Source: Bolinopsis microptera
Taxonomy: Eukaryota; Ctenophora; Tentaculata; Lobata; Bolinopsidae
DNA length: 64,000 nucleotides
Assembly: GCF_026151205.1 (NCBI RefSeq)
Contig: NC_087076.1
Span: forward strand, 13,997,675-14,061,674
Direction: 5' to 3'
Positions 51,641-63,118 of this stretch are shown in pieces. The stretch's first letter is position 1. Every line of letters starts with the position of its first letter. The position numbers and the translations under genes are program-made. The notes under the pieces were generated by a model. The model was not told the origin of the DNA. It saw only the letters and a list, made by a program, of their open reading frames with translations, and did not search any database.

Positions 51641-52552
51641 CGAATATAGACACAACTTGTCCAAAGTTACTATCAAATCTTTTACTTGTTTTTCTCTATT
51701 ATATAATCAGCTTAGATGGCTGCGGCACTACCAAGGCCACTATAACAGGTAATCCAATTGCTTCAAGATACTGTGATTTAACGTACCCTCCCTCACATCA
51801 GTTTATATATTATATGCATCCTCTGCTTTTGTAAAATCAGAATAAAATATTTTCTCAGCACGTACTGTGCATTAATTGCTATCAAATCATACTATTAATT
51901 TAATAATTATGTTCATCGTTAAAATTTAAGTATTCTCGCGTTAGTCCGATATTCTTACCACTTAGTGGATAATTAAAATATTTAATTTTATCTTAATTAA
52001 ATATCTTAGAACTGAGACTTATAACTATAGTTGTAGTCTTAGTTCTCTTTTCTTTTTTTTTGGAAATTTTTCTTAATGCCGTAACATTTGATTGTTAAAA
52101 TGAACAATTTCTGTGTCAATAACCGATTTGCGATGTCACAAGCAGGTGATGTAATTTGATTAATATGTAAATGTCCTCCTCCCGACTCATTTGAAAGAAG
52201 AAAGGGAGCCGTATCCAGGTGATGTTCTCAAACCTGTTACGGGGGTTTTCCAATTAACTTATTGAACTGGAAAGTCTACGTCACACAGTGTGCCCAGGAC
52301 TGGAAAGAATCAAGTTAAGCAATTTTTAAATCTCTATAACTTAGCTTTCATCAGGTGGACAATTAACTAAATTTTCACAAGTCAAAAAAATTATGGGCAT
52401 ATTTTTTGTTACTTTTTGAGATACGAAAATTCAAAGTGGCCCATTTTGACTTAATTTACTTCCTAGTTTCAGCTTATCTCAAATTTTGTTCATTAAAATG
52501 GAACAAATAATGATCGTTTTCAGGCTTTTTCATGATTCTGATTATTCAAGCC

Positions 52553-53977
52553 CTGTTTATATAACTGAGTGGAGTTGGGTTAAAAACATATAAGAGATAC
52601 GATGATTTAACTTGTAGAAGCTTTCAATAAACATGTGTTAATCGTCGTCAGCTGAATGTGATGTGGTGGACAATGCTTATATGTGATTGAGTGGTGTCAG
52701 GGATGGAGGGTGGGGGAGGTGTGGGTGGGAAAGTGAAAATTACAGTACAATGTCAATAAAAATTTAGTCTTCTGTTGAGGTTGAGAAGGAAATGCCAGAT
52801 GGTCTGGACTTTAAGGATTTGGCAATTTTAGGAAGAATGGGGTCCCAGAGGGAACTACATTTGGGTGCGCGGTCTGTTCTGTTCATAGCTGGTTGTCGTA
52901 TTTGTATAGCTGCGTGTTCTGTGAGGTCAAGTTGGGAGCGTGAGGTGAGGGATTTGAGGACTTCGATGTTGTTCCAGGAGATGGTGTGGCCGGTGGTCAG
53001 GGCATGATGTGCAGGGGCTGATTTGATTCTGTCTGTGGATTCGTCGATGGCGTTGTTGAGTCTGTAACATCGTTCGTGTTCTTTCATGCGGTGGACCAAG
53101 GGTCTGTAGGTCTGTCCGGCGTATTTGGAGGGGCACTGTGAGCATGAAATTTCGTAGATGGTGTTGGGAGTGAGGTGAGTGGGGGGTGTGGTCTTCGTTT
53201 TGGTGAGGAGGTTGCGGAGGGAGGTAGCAGAGGAGTGGGTGACTTTGATGTCGTGTTGTCCGAGTATCTTGGAGATGGGTTTGGATAGGGAGGGATGGAA
53301 AGGAAGAGAAACACTAAGGGCATGTTCACGGGTCTGTCGGTTGAATGAGGCTAGGGATTGGTGGCGAGAGGGGTTGGTGAATTTCCGTTGTACTTCGTCC
53401 ATGATGGTGGTGATGCGGTGAGGAGGGAAGCCGTTCTGGAGGCAAACGTGTCGTACTGTCTGGAGTTCGTCGTCAAGGTGTTGGGGTGAGCAGATGTTGT
53501 GGGCTCTTCTGGTCAGTGATCGGATGACTGCGTTCTTAGATGAGTTGGTGGTGCAGGAGGAGTACTTGGTGTAGAGGTTGGTGTGGGTGGGTTTTCTGTA
53601 GACTGATGTGGATTTGTCGGGGTGGATGAGAACGTCAAGGAAGGGTATAGTTCCGTCTGTAGAGGGATGTTCTTGGGTAAAGTTGAGGTCTTCAGTAAGG
53701 GAGTTAAGGAATGTAAGGAAGGATTCTGCGTGGTTTCTGTCTCTGAAAGATCCAAGGCCGTCGTCAACGAAATGGGAGTAAGTGTTCGGAGGGTCAGGAC
53801 ATGAGGATAAAGCTAAGGTCTCGATTTCAGCAAGGCGGATTTCAGCTAGTTCAACAATGAGGGGGGATCCCATTGTACCACCTTCGTCTTGGGAGTAGAA
53901 GGAGCCGTTGAATTCAAGGTATGAGTTGTCAAGGCAAAAGTTGTTTATATAGTAAGCTGGCAAAAGCTGTTTATATA
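52553..53977 (-). mobile_element. Penelope-like element, 5'-truncated insertion
   Basis: Flanked by CTGTTTATATA at 52,553-52,563 and 53,967-53,977; the empty site is at 29,053-29,063 in A1. The inserted body is 52,564-53,966. It is GC-richer than its surroundings and its only ORF is intact where present, pointing to recent arrival. At the 5' side of the element a ~26-bp tandem repeat (ACTATATAAACA-CTTTTGCC) joins element and target. Confidence 0.85.
52764..53963 (-). CDS. Penelope-like RT with GIY-YIG endonuclease, 5'-truncated
   Basis: The first ~60 residues hold the RT palm motif B region (EGGTMGSPLIVELAEIRLAE) and motif C as SHFVDDGLGSF, with the two catalytic Asp. Thumb-like sequence follows (TIPFLDVLIHPDKSTSVYRK; HTNLYTKYSSCT). 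Residues ~265-330 form the GIY-YIG nuclease: TIYEISCSQCPSKYAGQTYR then LVHRMKEHERC, with a downstream His-rich stretch and conserved E in LDLTEHAAI. This RT-then-GIY-YIG order is the hallmark of endonuclease-containing Penelope-like elements. Fingers and motif A are missing, so it cannot be active. The start Met is simply the first one after the truncation. Confidence 0.85.
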   Translation of the reverse strand: MPAYYINNFCLDNSYLEFNGSFYSQDEGGTMGSPLIVELAEIRLAEIETLALSSCPDPPNTYSHFVDDGLGSFRDRNHAESFLTFLNSLTEDLNFTQEHPSTDGTIPFLDVLIHPDKSTSVYRKPTHTNLYTKYSSCTTNSSKNAVIRSLTRRAHNICSPQHLDDELQTVRHVCLQNGFPPHRITTIMDEVQRKFTNPSRHQSLASFNRQTREHALSVSLPFHPSLSKPISKILGQHDIKVTHSSATSLRNLLTKTKTTPPTHLTPNTIYEISCSQCPSKYAGQTYRPLVHRMKEHERCYRLNNAIDESTDRIKSAPAHHALTTGHTISWNNIEVLKSLTSRSQLDLTEHAAIQIRQPAMNRTDRAPKCSSLWDPILPKIAKSLKSRPSGISFSTSTED

Positions 53978-54149
53978 GTAATGAGGCAGCTTTGAGGCTG
54001 GGATGGCTGTGAGATATACCCTAGCGTCTCACCCTGGCTACCAATCGATAAAGGATTTGAAGAAGCCAATCAAAGGCCGTAAACTCCAGTGCAGCACAGC
54101 AAACACTTTAAGATTAGCTAGGGGTGCATGGCACTGGCCTGCTCTCGCC

Positions 54150-54422
54150 TCATCCTTTCGTTTCCATACACTTGTCGAAGCTTTTGGTAATCTTGAATCC
54201 TGCCAGGATATTGATAAGGTTGTTTATTCCTGCTGTGGTATTGTTACAAAAATGACATGGTGCTCCAGAATCCCCCTGAAGTATGTCGACCATTTTGCCA
54301 TCGATCATACTCATAGTCGTGTGAACTGTGAGGGATGTGATGTGTGGTAGGGGTAGGGTTGATGTGATGTTTAATGTCTGAAATGGTATAAAATTTATTG
54401 TTGTTGTGTGAGTAAAATACAA
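54150..54422 (-). pseudogene. GDSGAP serine protease fragment, A2 copy
   Basis: Same frame as A1 29,437-29,703, with ILQGDSGAPCHFCNNTTAGI. Differences are few and do not break it. Its N-terminal catalytic residues are absent here too. Confidence 0.4.
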
Positions 54423-54488
54423 ACTGAAAATTAAAATAAGTTATTGCGTCAGTCAGGTTATAACAAAGAAATGTGCAAATGTTTGAAG

Positions 54489-55775
54489 TGTTTATTCAAT
54501 CTTGGGTTAACTAATTTCTGAAAGTGTGTCAGAAAACTCCTTCTCGATCACCTCTCTGCTCTCGGCAGCTCTTATGAGGAGAGGGGTCTGGTGTATGACA
54601 TACTGTTCGGGGAGGGGTTTACCCAGATCTCCACCTCCAATCCATTATCCTTAACTACTATCAGGGTAAGGGGACAGAAACATGTATATGTAAGGAGATA
54701 GTTCTTGTAACTGTCCGGGTCCAGGTGTGGATTCTCCTCTAAAGATTTCGCCCTATCCACTCTCTGGTGTCTTGCTCCCTGGCTCCCCGACCCATTCATG
54801 CCAGTTTTGGCTGTCAGATTCAGTGTCTCTCCGATCTCAACCTGTACTGGTAGCCTGTGGATTCTAGTAACCTTGGAGAAGTGTACTTAAGTTACAGATA
54901 ATTTAGCACCGTCAGTATTAACATCCCACCTAATCCCTTGTGTCACAGAGAACATGATGTTGAGGTCCAGCAACAGTTTCTCACAGTTTTCCCTCTGCTT
55001 TTTTTATTTGCTGACAGATGGCATCCCTGTTATCTGGATGACAAAACATTTCACCTGAATTCGATTCAGTCCCCCGAATCATCTTTTCGACCTGAGCTGA
55101 AATTTGCAATCGTTTAGGTAATATTTACTAATAAAAAACAACTTATGTTTAATCTTTATACTTAAATCAAAACCTCGTCGTGCATTTACGGCAGGCCTGG
55201 AGAGGAGATTAGGATCAATGATTTCCTGATCAACAAGTATAGCAATACATTTGTTGACCAGAACATTCACCGACCCTGTCCCCACTCCTGCCTCAAGCCG
55301 CCACTTCATAAGGTTATCAGCCATGTCCGGCTGATAATCTTTTATCAGCCTTTTTCTGATCAAGGGGGGGTCCAGATAAACGGGGACCAGCTGCTGAAGA
55401 TATAAATCAGTAACCACTTATCAATAACCACTAATCAGTAATTGTCGAAGGAATTGACTGCAAACTGTAAACAATTCCATGGCAGGGGCACGAGCTGGGG
55501 CGATAGCAGCCACAGACGATTTCCACGTGGCTACCATTACGGGATTCACCGCCCGTCTGGCGGACTCATTGCAGAAGGCAACTACCCTTTCCTTCGACTC
55601 CTTATTTTTTCCCGTCTCTTATCTTTGTCCTCTTTCCGTTGCCATTTGAGAGCTAAGTGGCATCTACGAGCTGAGCAGCACCTGTCAAATTCCACAAGTT
55701 CCTCTGGAGTGGCAGGGGTGCCACAGACACGGCAGACGTTAAAAAAGGAGGGATCAAAAGGGACATTAAACTTGA
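54489..55775 (-). pseudogene. Cys-rich gene family, fullest A2 copy
   Basis: Same exon order as A1 29,772-31,065 and the same 3' end (TAA followed by AATAAA). The in-frame TAA near 54,893, the dead donor TTAAGT and the possible 24-bp insertion are shared. Unlike A1 it has a one-base loss in the first exon (ACTCCTTATTTTTTC at ~55,600), which breaks the Arg/Glu-rich helix, and an extra base in AAATTTGCAATCG near 55,103. Confidence 0.55.
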
Positions 55776-55777
55776 AA

Positions 55778-55803
55778 GGAAGAAAGAAAGAAAGAAAGAA
55801 AAA

Positions 55804-55857
<54 letters not shown>

Positions 55858-55870
55858 AACAGAAAAACAG
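55778..55870. repeat. (GAAA)n microsatellite
   Basis: Longer than the A1 counterpart at 31,058-31,120. Confidence 0.95.
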
Positions 55871-56039
55871 AAAAACAGACAAAAAATTAGCTTAAGAGAT
55901 TGCATGAAATTAAGACTGATAAAAAATAAGTAGCAATGAAAAATAAATAGCGAAATATGCTTAATTAATATTCATTATAACGCTATCAGTATACAGTAAG
56001 TTAAATTGAAATACAACATGATAATAATTTAACTAATTT

Positions 56040-56395
56040 CAAGTCTGGCGGACTCATTGCAGAAGGCTTATTTTTTCCCGTCTCTTATCTTGGTCCTCTT
56101 TCCGTTGCCATTTGAGAGCTAAGTGGCATCTACGAGCTCAGCTGCACCTGTCAAATTCCACAAGTTCCTCTGGAGTGGCAGGCCGCAGGGGTGCCACAGA
56201 CACGGCAGACGTTAATCGAGGAGGGATCAAAAGTGACATTAAACTTGTCCATGTTCTGGGAAAAATTTCCTGATCAACGAGTATAGCAATACATTTGTTG
56301 ACCAGAACATTCACCGACCCTGTCCCCACTCCTGCCGCAAGCCGCCACATCATAATGTTATCCGCCATGTCCGCATTGTAATCCTTGATCAGTCT
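56040..56395 (-). pseudogene. Cys-rich family, scrambled chimera
   Basis: Pieces of the first exon (56,050-56,240: RCHLALKW part and VCRVCGT part) are joined directly to the helical exon (56,270-56,390: MADNIMMWRLAAGVGTGSVN) with the intervening sequence lost, followed by a scrap of the ~430-bp repeat (56,395-56,460). Confidence 0.6.
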
Positions 56396-56459
56396 TTATT
56401 TAGTTAATTTGTCGAATATAGACACAACTTGTCCAAAGTTACTATCAAATCTTTAACTT

Positions 56460-57430
56460 GTTTTTCATCTTAATCATTTCATACAGGTCCCTCACCGTCT
56501 CATTTGATAGATTTGTTTTTTGTTCAAATTTTTCTTATACAAAATATACAATGACAGAACATAAAATAATATAAAACATAAAACTGAATGATATAATAAA
56601 ATAAAATCTGTACACATAATGATTAATGATACATTGCAACTGTGAATGAAAATTCAGAAAGATTCGAAACAGAAACGAAGCAGGAATTACAATTCCCCTT
56701 TTATCAAATTCTGTTTCTATCAAATTAAACATTTGGCTCATGTCAAAAAGTGAACTAAGATAGCAATAGAGTCAATCGTCTGTGGCAGTCTACCCCGTAC
56801 GTAGACAGTCTCCTAGATTTCAGGCATCAGGATACACTGAAACAGTGCAGAGCTGATTACGACCAGGGTCCTCGCGGATACCCTGTCTCGGAGGACGAGC
56901 CAATGCCCTGCGTTCGGTAATTGTGTCTACTGATATAAACTTCATACTTTCCCTACTAACAGTCACTGCAACTCTATCACTCGGGAGGCCCGACATCTCC
57001 TACACGGACGCACGGCCGGAAGCCCATGTAGGGAAAAAATGTCTAACACTACCCTAGTTCACTTTTATCAGCAAATAATCTTTCGAATTATAATATTGAT
57101 GTTGGAGTTGAACAATTAGAATCCGAACGTCAGTTGAAGTTGATGATAATATTACGGTCCTCATACTTAGAGTTATTTAGATAAATTCAAATGTTTTTGG
57201 ATTGATTATCGTTATGATCTATATGATTAGACATTATATACAACGTTTACTGTTCTGCCAATGTTTATTGATGCATTTGAGAATTGATGTGGGGTGTCAG
57301 ATATTTCAATATAGATACCATTAAAACGCTTGCCTCTTGAAAAAGCTACATTAGTTAACGTTGCTCATGATTTGGTCGTTTCTTATACCTTGAGGAAGCA
57401 TCTGTTTTTTTTTCACTGTCCATGTCGTTT
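56460..57430. other. No gene seen; GC-richer 280-bp patch
   Basis: AT-rich apart from about 56,760-57,040 (GTCTACCCCGTACGTAGACA, CTGTCTCGGAGGACGAGCCA, GCCCGACATCTCCTACACGG), which contains a GTCTAC...GTAGAC palindrome and looks like a foreign short element or SINE. No polymerase III boxes were recognised. Confidence 0.35.
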
Positions 57431-57758
57431 TTAGTGGGAAGTCTGAGCCTATACTGTCCTAAAAACCGCCGTTGTTCCGTCCATAACCGAGTGCTGTGTT
57501 CTTGGTTGAAGTAGAACGCAACCGCTTCATTGATCGGTACCTTAGCAACGTACCCTGGCCCTTTTTTCTCCTTTTTTCTTCAAGGAGTTCTATAACCTCC
57601 TCGTACGTCATCGATTTTAGGTGATGTAATTTAATTAATATGTAAATGTCCTCCTCCCGACTCATTTGAAAGAAGAAAGGGAGCCGTATCCAGGTGATGT
57701 TCTCAAACCTGTTAAGGGGTTTTCCTATTAACTTATAAAACTGGACAGTCTGCGTCAC
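57430..57758 (-). pseudogene. Transposon-type exon fragments (NQEHS / SREED)
   Basis: 57,758-57,600 encodes ENITWIRLPFFFQMSREEDI and YILIKLHHLKSMTYEEVIEL; a neighbouring frame at 57,545-57,440 reads AVAFYFNQEHSARLWTEQRR then FLGQYRLRLP. Related pieces are at 19.7 kb and 28.6/52.1 kb. Here both parts stand together, so they probably came from one gene. A frame change separates them. Family not recognised. Confidence 0.4.
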
Positions 57759-57759
57759 A

Positions 57760-58260
57760 AATGATGTCTAGGCTGTAATTTTGTTTTAAAGCTCTGTCGA
57801 TAAATCTATCTACGGTAGTATTCTAAGTGCAATATGCTCGGTATCAATGTTGTTTTCGCCGACAAAGTCTTCGACCATGTACAATGTTTAATGTACAAAG
57901 TACATGTGTTGCTTTAAATCACCCCATACGTGGCTTATTCTTGTCCGTTATATTTCTTAAGGTCTTTATATGTAAGTCTCTGACGTGTAGTATAAGTATA
58001 TATTTTTTAGGTGATACATAGTACATTCTAGTGAATATATTTTGTGCGTTTTGTACAGTGACCACGTTTCAGAACCGTTGTTCTATGTGTAATGTAACGG
58101 AATTTAGGTATGCACAAATCGTCGTGCATCAGGATGATCCCGATTTAAAGTGGAATATTTGGTCGATTTAAAAAAATTGCTTCATGGAAGGAACAGAAAA
58201 TCTCACTGTCCTCTAGGAATCGATAAATGTTTACATATCGTGTACACCCTATAATCCTCT
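57760..58260. other. No gene seen
   Basis: AT-rich; a duplicated ACCATGTACAATGTTTAATGT ACAAAG-type stretch at 57,875-57,905 is the only pattern noted. Confidence 0.3.
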
Positions 58261-58262
58261 GT

Positions 58263-59100
58263 CTAAATAGAAGTAGATCTTGCGACTTTTTGGCTCTGAC
58301 CATTCAGGTTCATCATACTTGTTCCTCTTACTAGAGGTAAGCTTACTCGCTTATCGCGTACTTTCATAAGCTCTCTAAACTTGTTTTTGTGGGTTTCTTC
58401 ATCAAATCCCAGCTGAAATAAGACATTGATATCTATAGAAAATTCAGTCAATGAAGCTTTTTTATGCTTAGTGATGGTGTTGGTGAATATTTTGTAAGCT
58501 TCTAACTTTGTGATGCTATGAACTCCCATGGATGAGTGATAAAATGAACTTTCCTGCGAAATAGTGAAATGTCTCTAAAATGGTCTCGATAAAAGATACG
58601 GTTTCGCCTTCTTTCTTTATAGCAGTATATCTCTTCTTATTACATATAATAGGGTTGTTACCAATCATTAAGTTTTAAAACTTACTAATGTAGTAGGACA
58701 TGCAAACCTTTCTGTAATAATAGACGAGGGACCTACTGGTAGTAGGTCCCCCGCCAAATTATTTACAGATTTTTTTTCTGTTGGTTTGTTCAAGTGTCTC
58801 CTGGTGAAGTCTAACACGAATCCTGCCCGCTCAGTCTTAAATCGAGGAAATAACATGTCATTATTTTCACTATTAATTTAATAGTTCTTCACTGGTTACT
58901 AACCTTGACAACACTAACACTGAATGAAGCTTGTTCTTTATCAGCACACAGTTTCCGTATTTAAGATTGTCATCCCTACAAATCCTTGATATCTTTGATT
59001 GTGGGATGATAGATCTACAGTTCTCTGAAATACTGAACAAGCTGTTCAATTTACTGTAAATCGAATCCTTTGTCGAATATAAGTTCATTTCGACCACCAT
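58263..59100 (-). CDS. Possible three-exon gene, unrecognised
   Basis: Minus order: 59,100-58,895 (MVVEMNLYSTKDSIYSKLNS, SKISRICRDDNLKYGNCVLI, ending SVLVLSR at the donor GTTAGTAACC); 58,815-58,680 after acceptor GAGCGGGCAG (GFVLDFTRRHLNKPTEKKSV, LPVGPSSIITERFACPTTLV); 58,529-58,263 (GVHSITKLEAYKIFTNTITK, FQLGFDEETHKNKFRELMKV). Intron 1 would be about 80 bp. Composition is protein-like in all three and they lie on one strand in order, but exon borders are partly guessed. It belongs to the block present only in A2. Confidence 0.35.
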
Positions 59101-59237
59101 TTTCTCAACTATTTCCTTTTAATTTAAATAAAAATTGTTTATTATAAGCTGAAGTAGTGAGGTACTGATAGGAACAAGGTATGAAAATGTGAAATTATAT
59201 ATATTGCATGCAATAGGTAAGTACTGATGATTAAAAC

Positions 59238-59696
59238 CATAGTTGGTCAGTTCGTACAAAAGTCGTACAGTTCGGCACCTTTTTTCAGTTCGGGATTAGT
59301 TCGGGAAAAATTCGCCCCATAAATTTTCGAAAAGCTAATCCAAAAAATCTTATAATTTGAAATATGAGGGGTTTAAGTTTTGTGTTTTGACAAATGATAC
59401 AAATTGTATAACCGAATTATTAGTAAGCATGAAGATCACTTCTCAACTTTATTAAGAAAATCAATGCAATAAGATACATCAATTTTGCTATCAAAATCAC
59501 CTAAACTTGTAGCGTCCAACTCAGAAATCTGATTTAACAGTTTGAGGTTTGAATGAACATACACTAACTTTTCCGCTTTTGCGGTTGAAAGTTTGTTTTG
59601 TCTTTTGTGATTAAAAAATATTTTTTCTTAAAATTCGGTATTTAAAATTCCTCGACAGCTTTTAAAAATTCGTGCAGTGCGTACTGACCAACTATG
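59238..59696. mobile_element. hAT-like MITE, 459 bp
   Basis: Ends CATAGTTGGTCAG and complement CTGACCAACTATG; the next bases (TTCGTAC / GTGCGTAC) are partly inverted too. Flanks ATTAAAAC (59,230-59,237) and AATAAAAC (59,697-59,704) agree at 7 of 8 positions, fitting an old 8-bp target duplication. The inside has repeated GTTCGG boxes and no ORF. Confidence 0.6.
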
Positions 59697-59784
59697 AATA
59701 AAACAAATTTAGATAAAACATAAAATTAAGCTTCTGTATCTGACTGGACCTCAGCCGGTTGCTGGGCCTGGTGGATGGGCGGTG

Positions 59785-60173
59785 TCAGGGGCCGGTTGGC
59801 CGATGGTCCAGTTGGCTGGGCGGCGTGCGGGGTCTTTGGGCTATCAGCCGGTAGTATGGTTGGGAACTGCATACCGGGCAGTCCCTTATTAGGTGCCCAA
59901 CCTCCTTACACCTGAAATTAATTATTCCATTACCCTAAATGTTGTATCTTTGATTTGTTTTCTATACACATTGTGGTTAGACATCGGTCACCTCAACTTG
60001 CAATTGTGAAAGGTAGAATATAAACATACAAAACAGACTATAATTAGTAATTACAAACAAACTAACTGGTAACAGGTGCGCTGCCTCCTCGGCTTACTAG
60101 AACTAGAAGCCCGTCCTGGCACAGTGTGGACATGCACAACAGGACAGTTAGTGATGTTGATATTCATCGACAT
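59785..60173 (-). CDS. Two-exon zinc-knuckle protein, paralog 2 (77 aa)
   Basis: Exon 1, 60,173-60,067 (107 nt): MSMNINITNCPVVHVHTVPG, then RASSSSKPRRQRTCY. Donor TACCA|GTTAGT, intron 155 bp, acceptor TTTCAG|GTGTAAG. Exon 2, 59,911-59,785, ends in TGA. Splicing makes the codon CAG and completes a perfect CCHC knuckle, C-Y-Q-C-K-E-V-G-H-L-I-R-D-C (C-x2-C-x4-H-x4-C), split by the intron between its first two Cys. A second Cys pair (CPVC) and a Pro/Arg-rich tail follow. Exon sizes, junction phase and domain place match paralog 1 at 47 kb. Nucleic-acid binding is likely; whether it is a Gag remnant or a host gene is open. Confidence 0.65.
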
Positions 60174-60655
60174 ATCCTAATAGTAAATAATTACATATTA
60201 AAAGCCTCTGATAATGCTGATAAATAATATGCATGATCAATTATTCTTCTTTCTTTAAATCATATCATAGGAGAACCCTCCATACAATTTCTTACTAACA
60301 ACTAATTTTACTCAAGCACAACGAAATTACTCTAAATTCAATAAGCAGAAAAGGTGAAATGCAGTACTGCATGATACTACTCCATGCCAGAGTTTAAGTT
60401 CACTCCGCAATCATTCACCGATTCTCAGCGCGGAAATATTAAATTGTTTTGCCTTTTGCTTGACTTGCGCGGCGTATCTTAATTTATTAGCATTTAAAAC
60501 TTGTTACCATAAATATGTGTTAAAGCTAAAGTAGTATTTGAAGTCATGTTTTGATACTATATTTTGTAAAAGAATCGAAATACATATGTTTTTTTCCTTA
60601 ATTTGTGAATATTGTATAATTTTAGGTTCAAATGTACACCACTATTCTCCGCTAG

Positions 60656-62540
60656 TTATTCTCCGCTTGTTAGAACTTTGACCACCTTGTTTTCTTCACA
60701 CAGCAAGTCAGCTTCCTGCTGGGACACATTCTTGAGTAACTTCTTCTGTTCCTCTTCAAATGTAGATGTCTTGAAACGTAACTCTGCAGCCACATCTTTG
60801 TTCCGTTTTAACCTCCAGTGGTGCTCTCCAGTGATCACCAAATCTTGGATGATAAGGTCATCCACAAATTTCTTGAAGCTTCGGGTACCGCTGTTTTTTA
60901 GTATACCATCCAGGTTACCAGAGAAGTTTTCTATAGCTTTGGTGTGGGTGGCGTTAGGGTTATTCAACATGTCTTGGCTCATGTTTTTGGTGATATGTTG
61001 AGGAGAGTCAGGGTTATCACCAAAGCCAAATTGGTCCCCACGCTGTCATTTCAAGACAACTGCTGCTTGATAGCATATCTGTTTTAAGTAGGTGGACATG
61101 ATCTCCCTGTCACGTCCAGAGATGTAGTCCTTCATTGCCTTACAGACATCGACCCCGTAAGGACTGGTCTTATGATCGAATGGATCCAGCCAGTAAGAGG
61201 AAGGGAAGCTACCATTGTTTATAATCAATTATTCAACATCATTCATGCCTGCTCGAGGGAGCAAATTATATATTGAACTTCTTGACTATTTCTACCGTTT
61301 AAAGTCAGACCTGGTGATTAAGTTGGATACAAATCGATGAACTAAACCTTATACTGCAGTATTAAACCTTTTATGGGTATTGCAGATGGTACATCTACCC
61401 GGAGTGGTCAGTGCTGTTGTAGCGGCAACAACGCTCTCTCCGATGTCCTGGTACAACTGCAATTCCGTCGATGGGGGGAAAAGAACTGATCTGACCTCTT
61501 CGGGCACAGCCTTGCCAACCCCTTCCAGTTGCAGAAATCTCTTTCTCGACAAGGACGAGAACTTCGGGCGAAATCTACTTTGAAGTTGACGATGTTTGTC
61601 AGGTGTCATGTAGTCCGGCTCTGAAATAATTCTAGCTGAGATATTAGCCCGTTTCGCTAGGGTATGGGAAGGGAAGGAAGCCAGGAGGAAACAACAGCTC
61701 AAATATCTTTAAAATCTCACTAGGACAGGTTACTTCAATAGCTATTGTGCGTTTCTGTCGGTCTTTCTGTTTCTCCTGCAGTTTCCTAGCCCTGTAACCC
61801 CTCATATAAATCTTCATATCTTCAGATCTGAAAGTTGTTACATAATTAGTATAATTCTGTTCAAGCAATAGCTATACATAGATTATAAGATGTATCCTAA
61901 TTTAGTAATAACTCTGTATATTATTATATCCTCGTGCAATTTCAGTTGTATTACTCACGTCCGAAGAGTTTCGACCGCATGTAATCCGCTCTTCCCAGGA
62001 CCTCCGCTCTTCCCGGGACGTCCACTCTTCCTTCTTAAAGGAAGGGTCCCCAGGAGCAGTTCCTAGGATAATCATATATTACTTGAACATAGATTACTAC
62101 ACAATAAGGTGAGACTTATGTAATAATAATAATAAGTGAAATACCTTGGTGTACTCATAGAGTAGTTTTAGTGTGTTTACAAGTGCCCTTCCCGGCACAC
62201 TACACTGGTCACGAGATTCTTGTACAATGTACACTGATCCGAATCCGTCCTGTCGCCCCTTAGCATGCGATGTTGTATGGTAATGATGTTCTGTCGGGAC
62301 TCCAAACAGTGCCTCGCTCATTACTGTATCGACTACGACGAACCTAAGCTTAAAGTTAATGATGATTGAAGGCATCAACCAAGAGACATCTCTTCATGTC
62401 ACGTGGTTGAAGAAGTTTAACGTGATCAGGTCGGTTGTCAGGAGGAGGCGGCACTAACACTAACAGTGCCCAGGCCCTTCTGTCGAACAGAAACTCGTTC
62501 TCCTCAAGCAGATTCAAACAGGATAGATTCTCGTCACATT
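60656..62540 (-). pseudogene. Multi-exon transposon-type gene, A2 copy
   Basis: Same exon series as A1 31,634-33,530. Here the SEPDY exon (61,645-61,349) stays open through ELQLYQDIGESVVAATTALT and PGRCTICNTHKRFNT, revealing a Cys pair that is out of frame in A1. On the other hand the 5' exon has lost 34 bp (62,437, between GGTCGGTT and GTCAGGAGG), and the donor of the KIYMRGYRARK exon has its last exon base changed (CTA|GTGAGA). Confidence 0.5.
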
Positions 62541-62544
62541 CAGT

Positions 62545-63118
62545 CAGTGCTATCGGGTCTCCAAGTTTTCGGTATTAGCTTGTCGAATATGTCGATACAC
62601 ACAGTGTTCTGATTGATGATTGAGGGTTGTTGTGTTTGAGCTGGTATTAAGGGTGAAACGCATTATATTTTCTGATTCGCAATCAGTTAAATAAAGTTTG
62701 GATGAGTCAGTTCTTGTTCCTACGTACAAACAATTCTTTTACATCGAACATTAATTTAACTTTCAATACAAAGATTGGATTTTGGAATGTTGGAGTGTCT
62801 TTTTAATAGGGAGATAATTTTAATAATAATTTTTTAAATAATGCGTCATAAATAATAAAATCACTTTCTCTTTCGTTTTCCCTTTCCTTTAAAATAATAT
62901 CCATTAGTAATAGTATGCATCTTTATAAAATGTTCGTTGTCCTTTTTCAAATCATGATAAAAGTTAAATGTTTCTTGTTATAATATAATTTCTATGATAT
63001 TCTGAACGGTCTTTCCTTCTTTAGGATAATACAATTTTAATACACCTGAATGTCGTAAATTTACTAATTGATTTTAAATCACGGTTAAACAATAAACATT
63101 TGGGGTAAATATGATAGT
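62545..63118. other. No gene seen
   Basis: Duplicate of 33,560-34,134; AT-rich, no signal. Confidence 0.4.

Noticed and set aside
55360-55372. G7 run at 55.37 kb as an element end
   Set aside because: It is part of the Cys-rich family sequence (GGGGTCCAG) found with 4-7 G in every copy.
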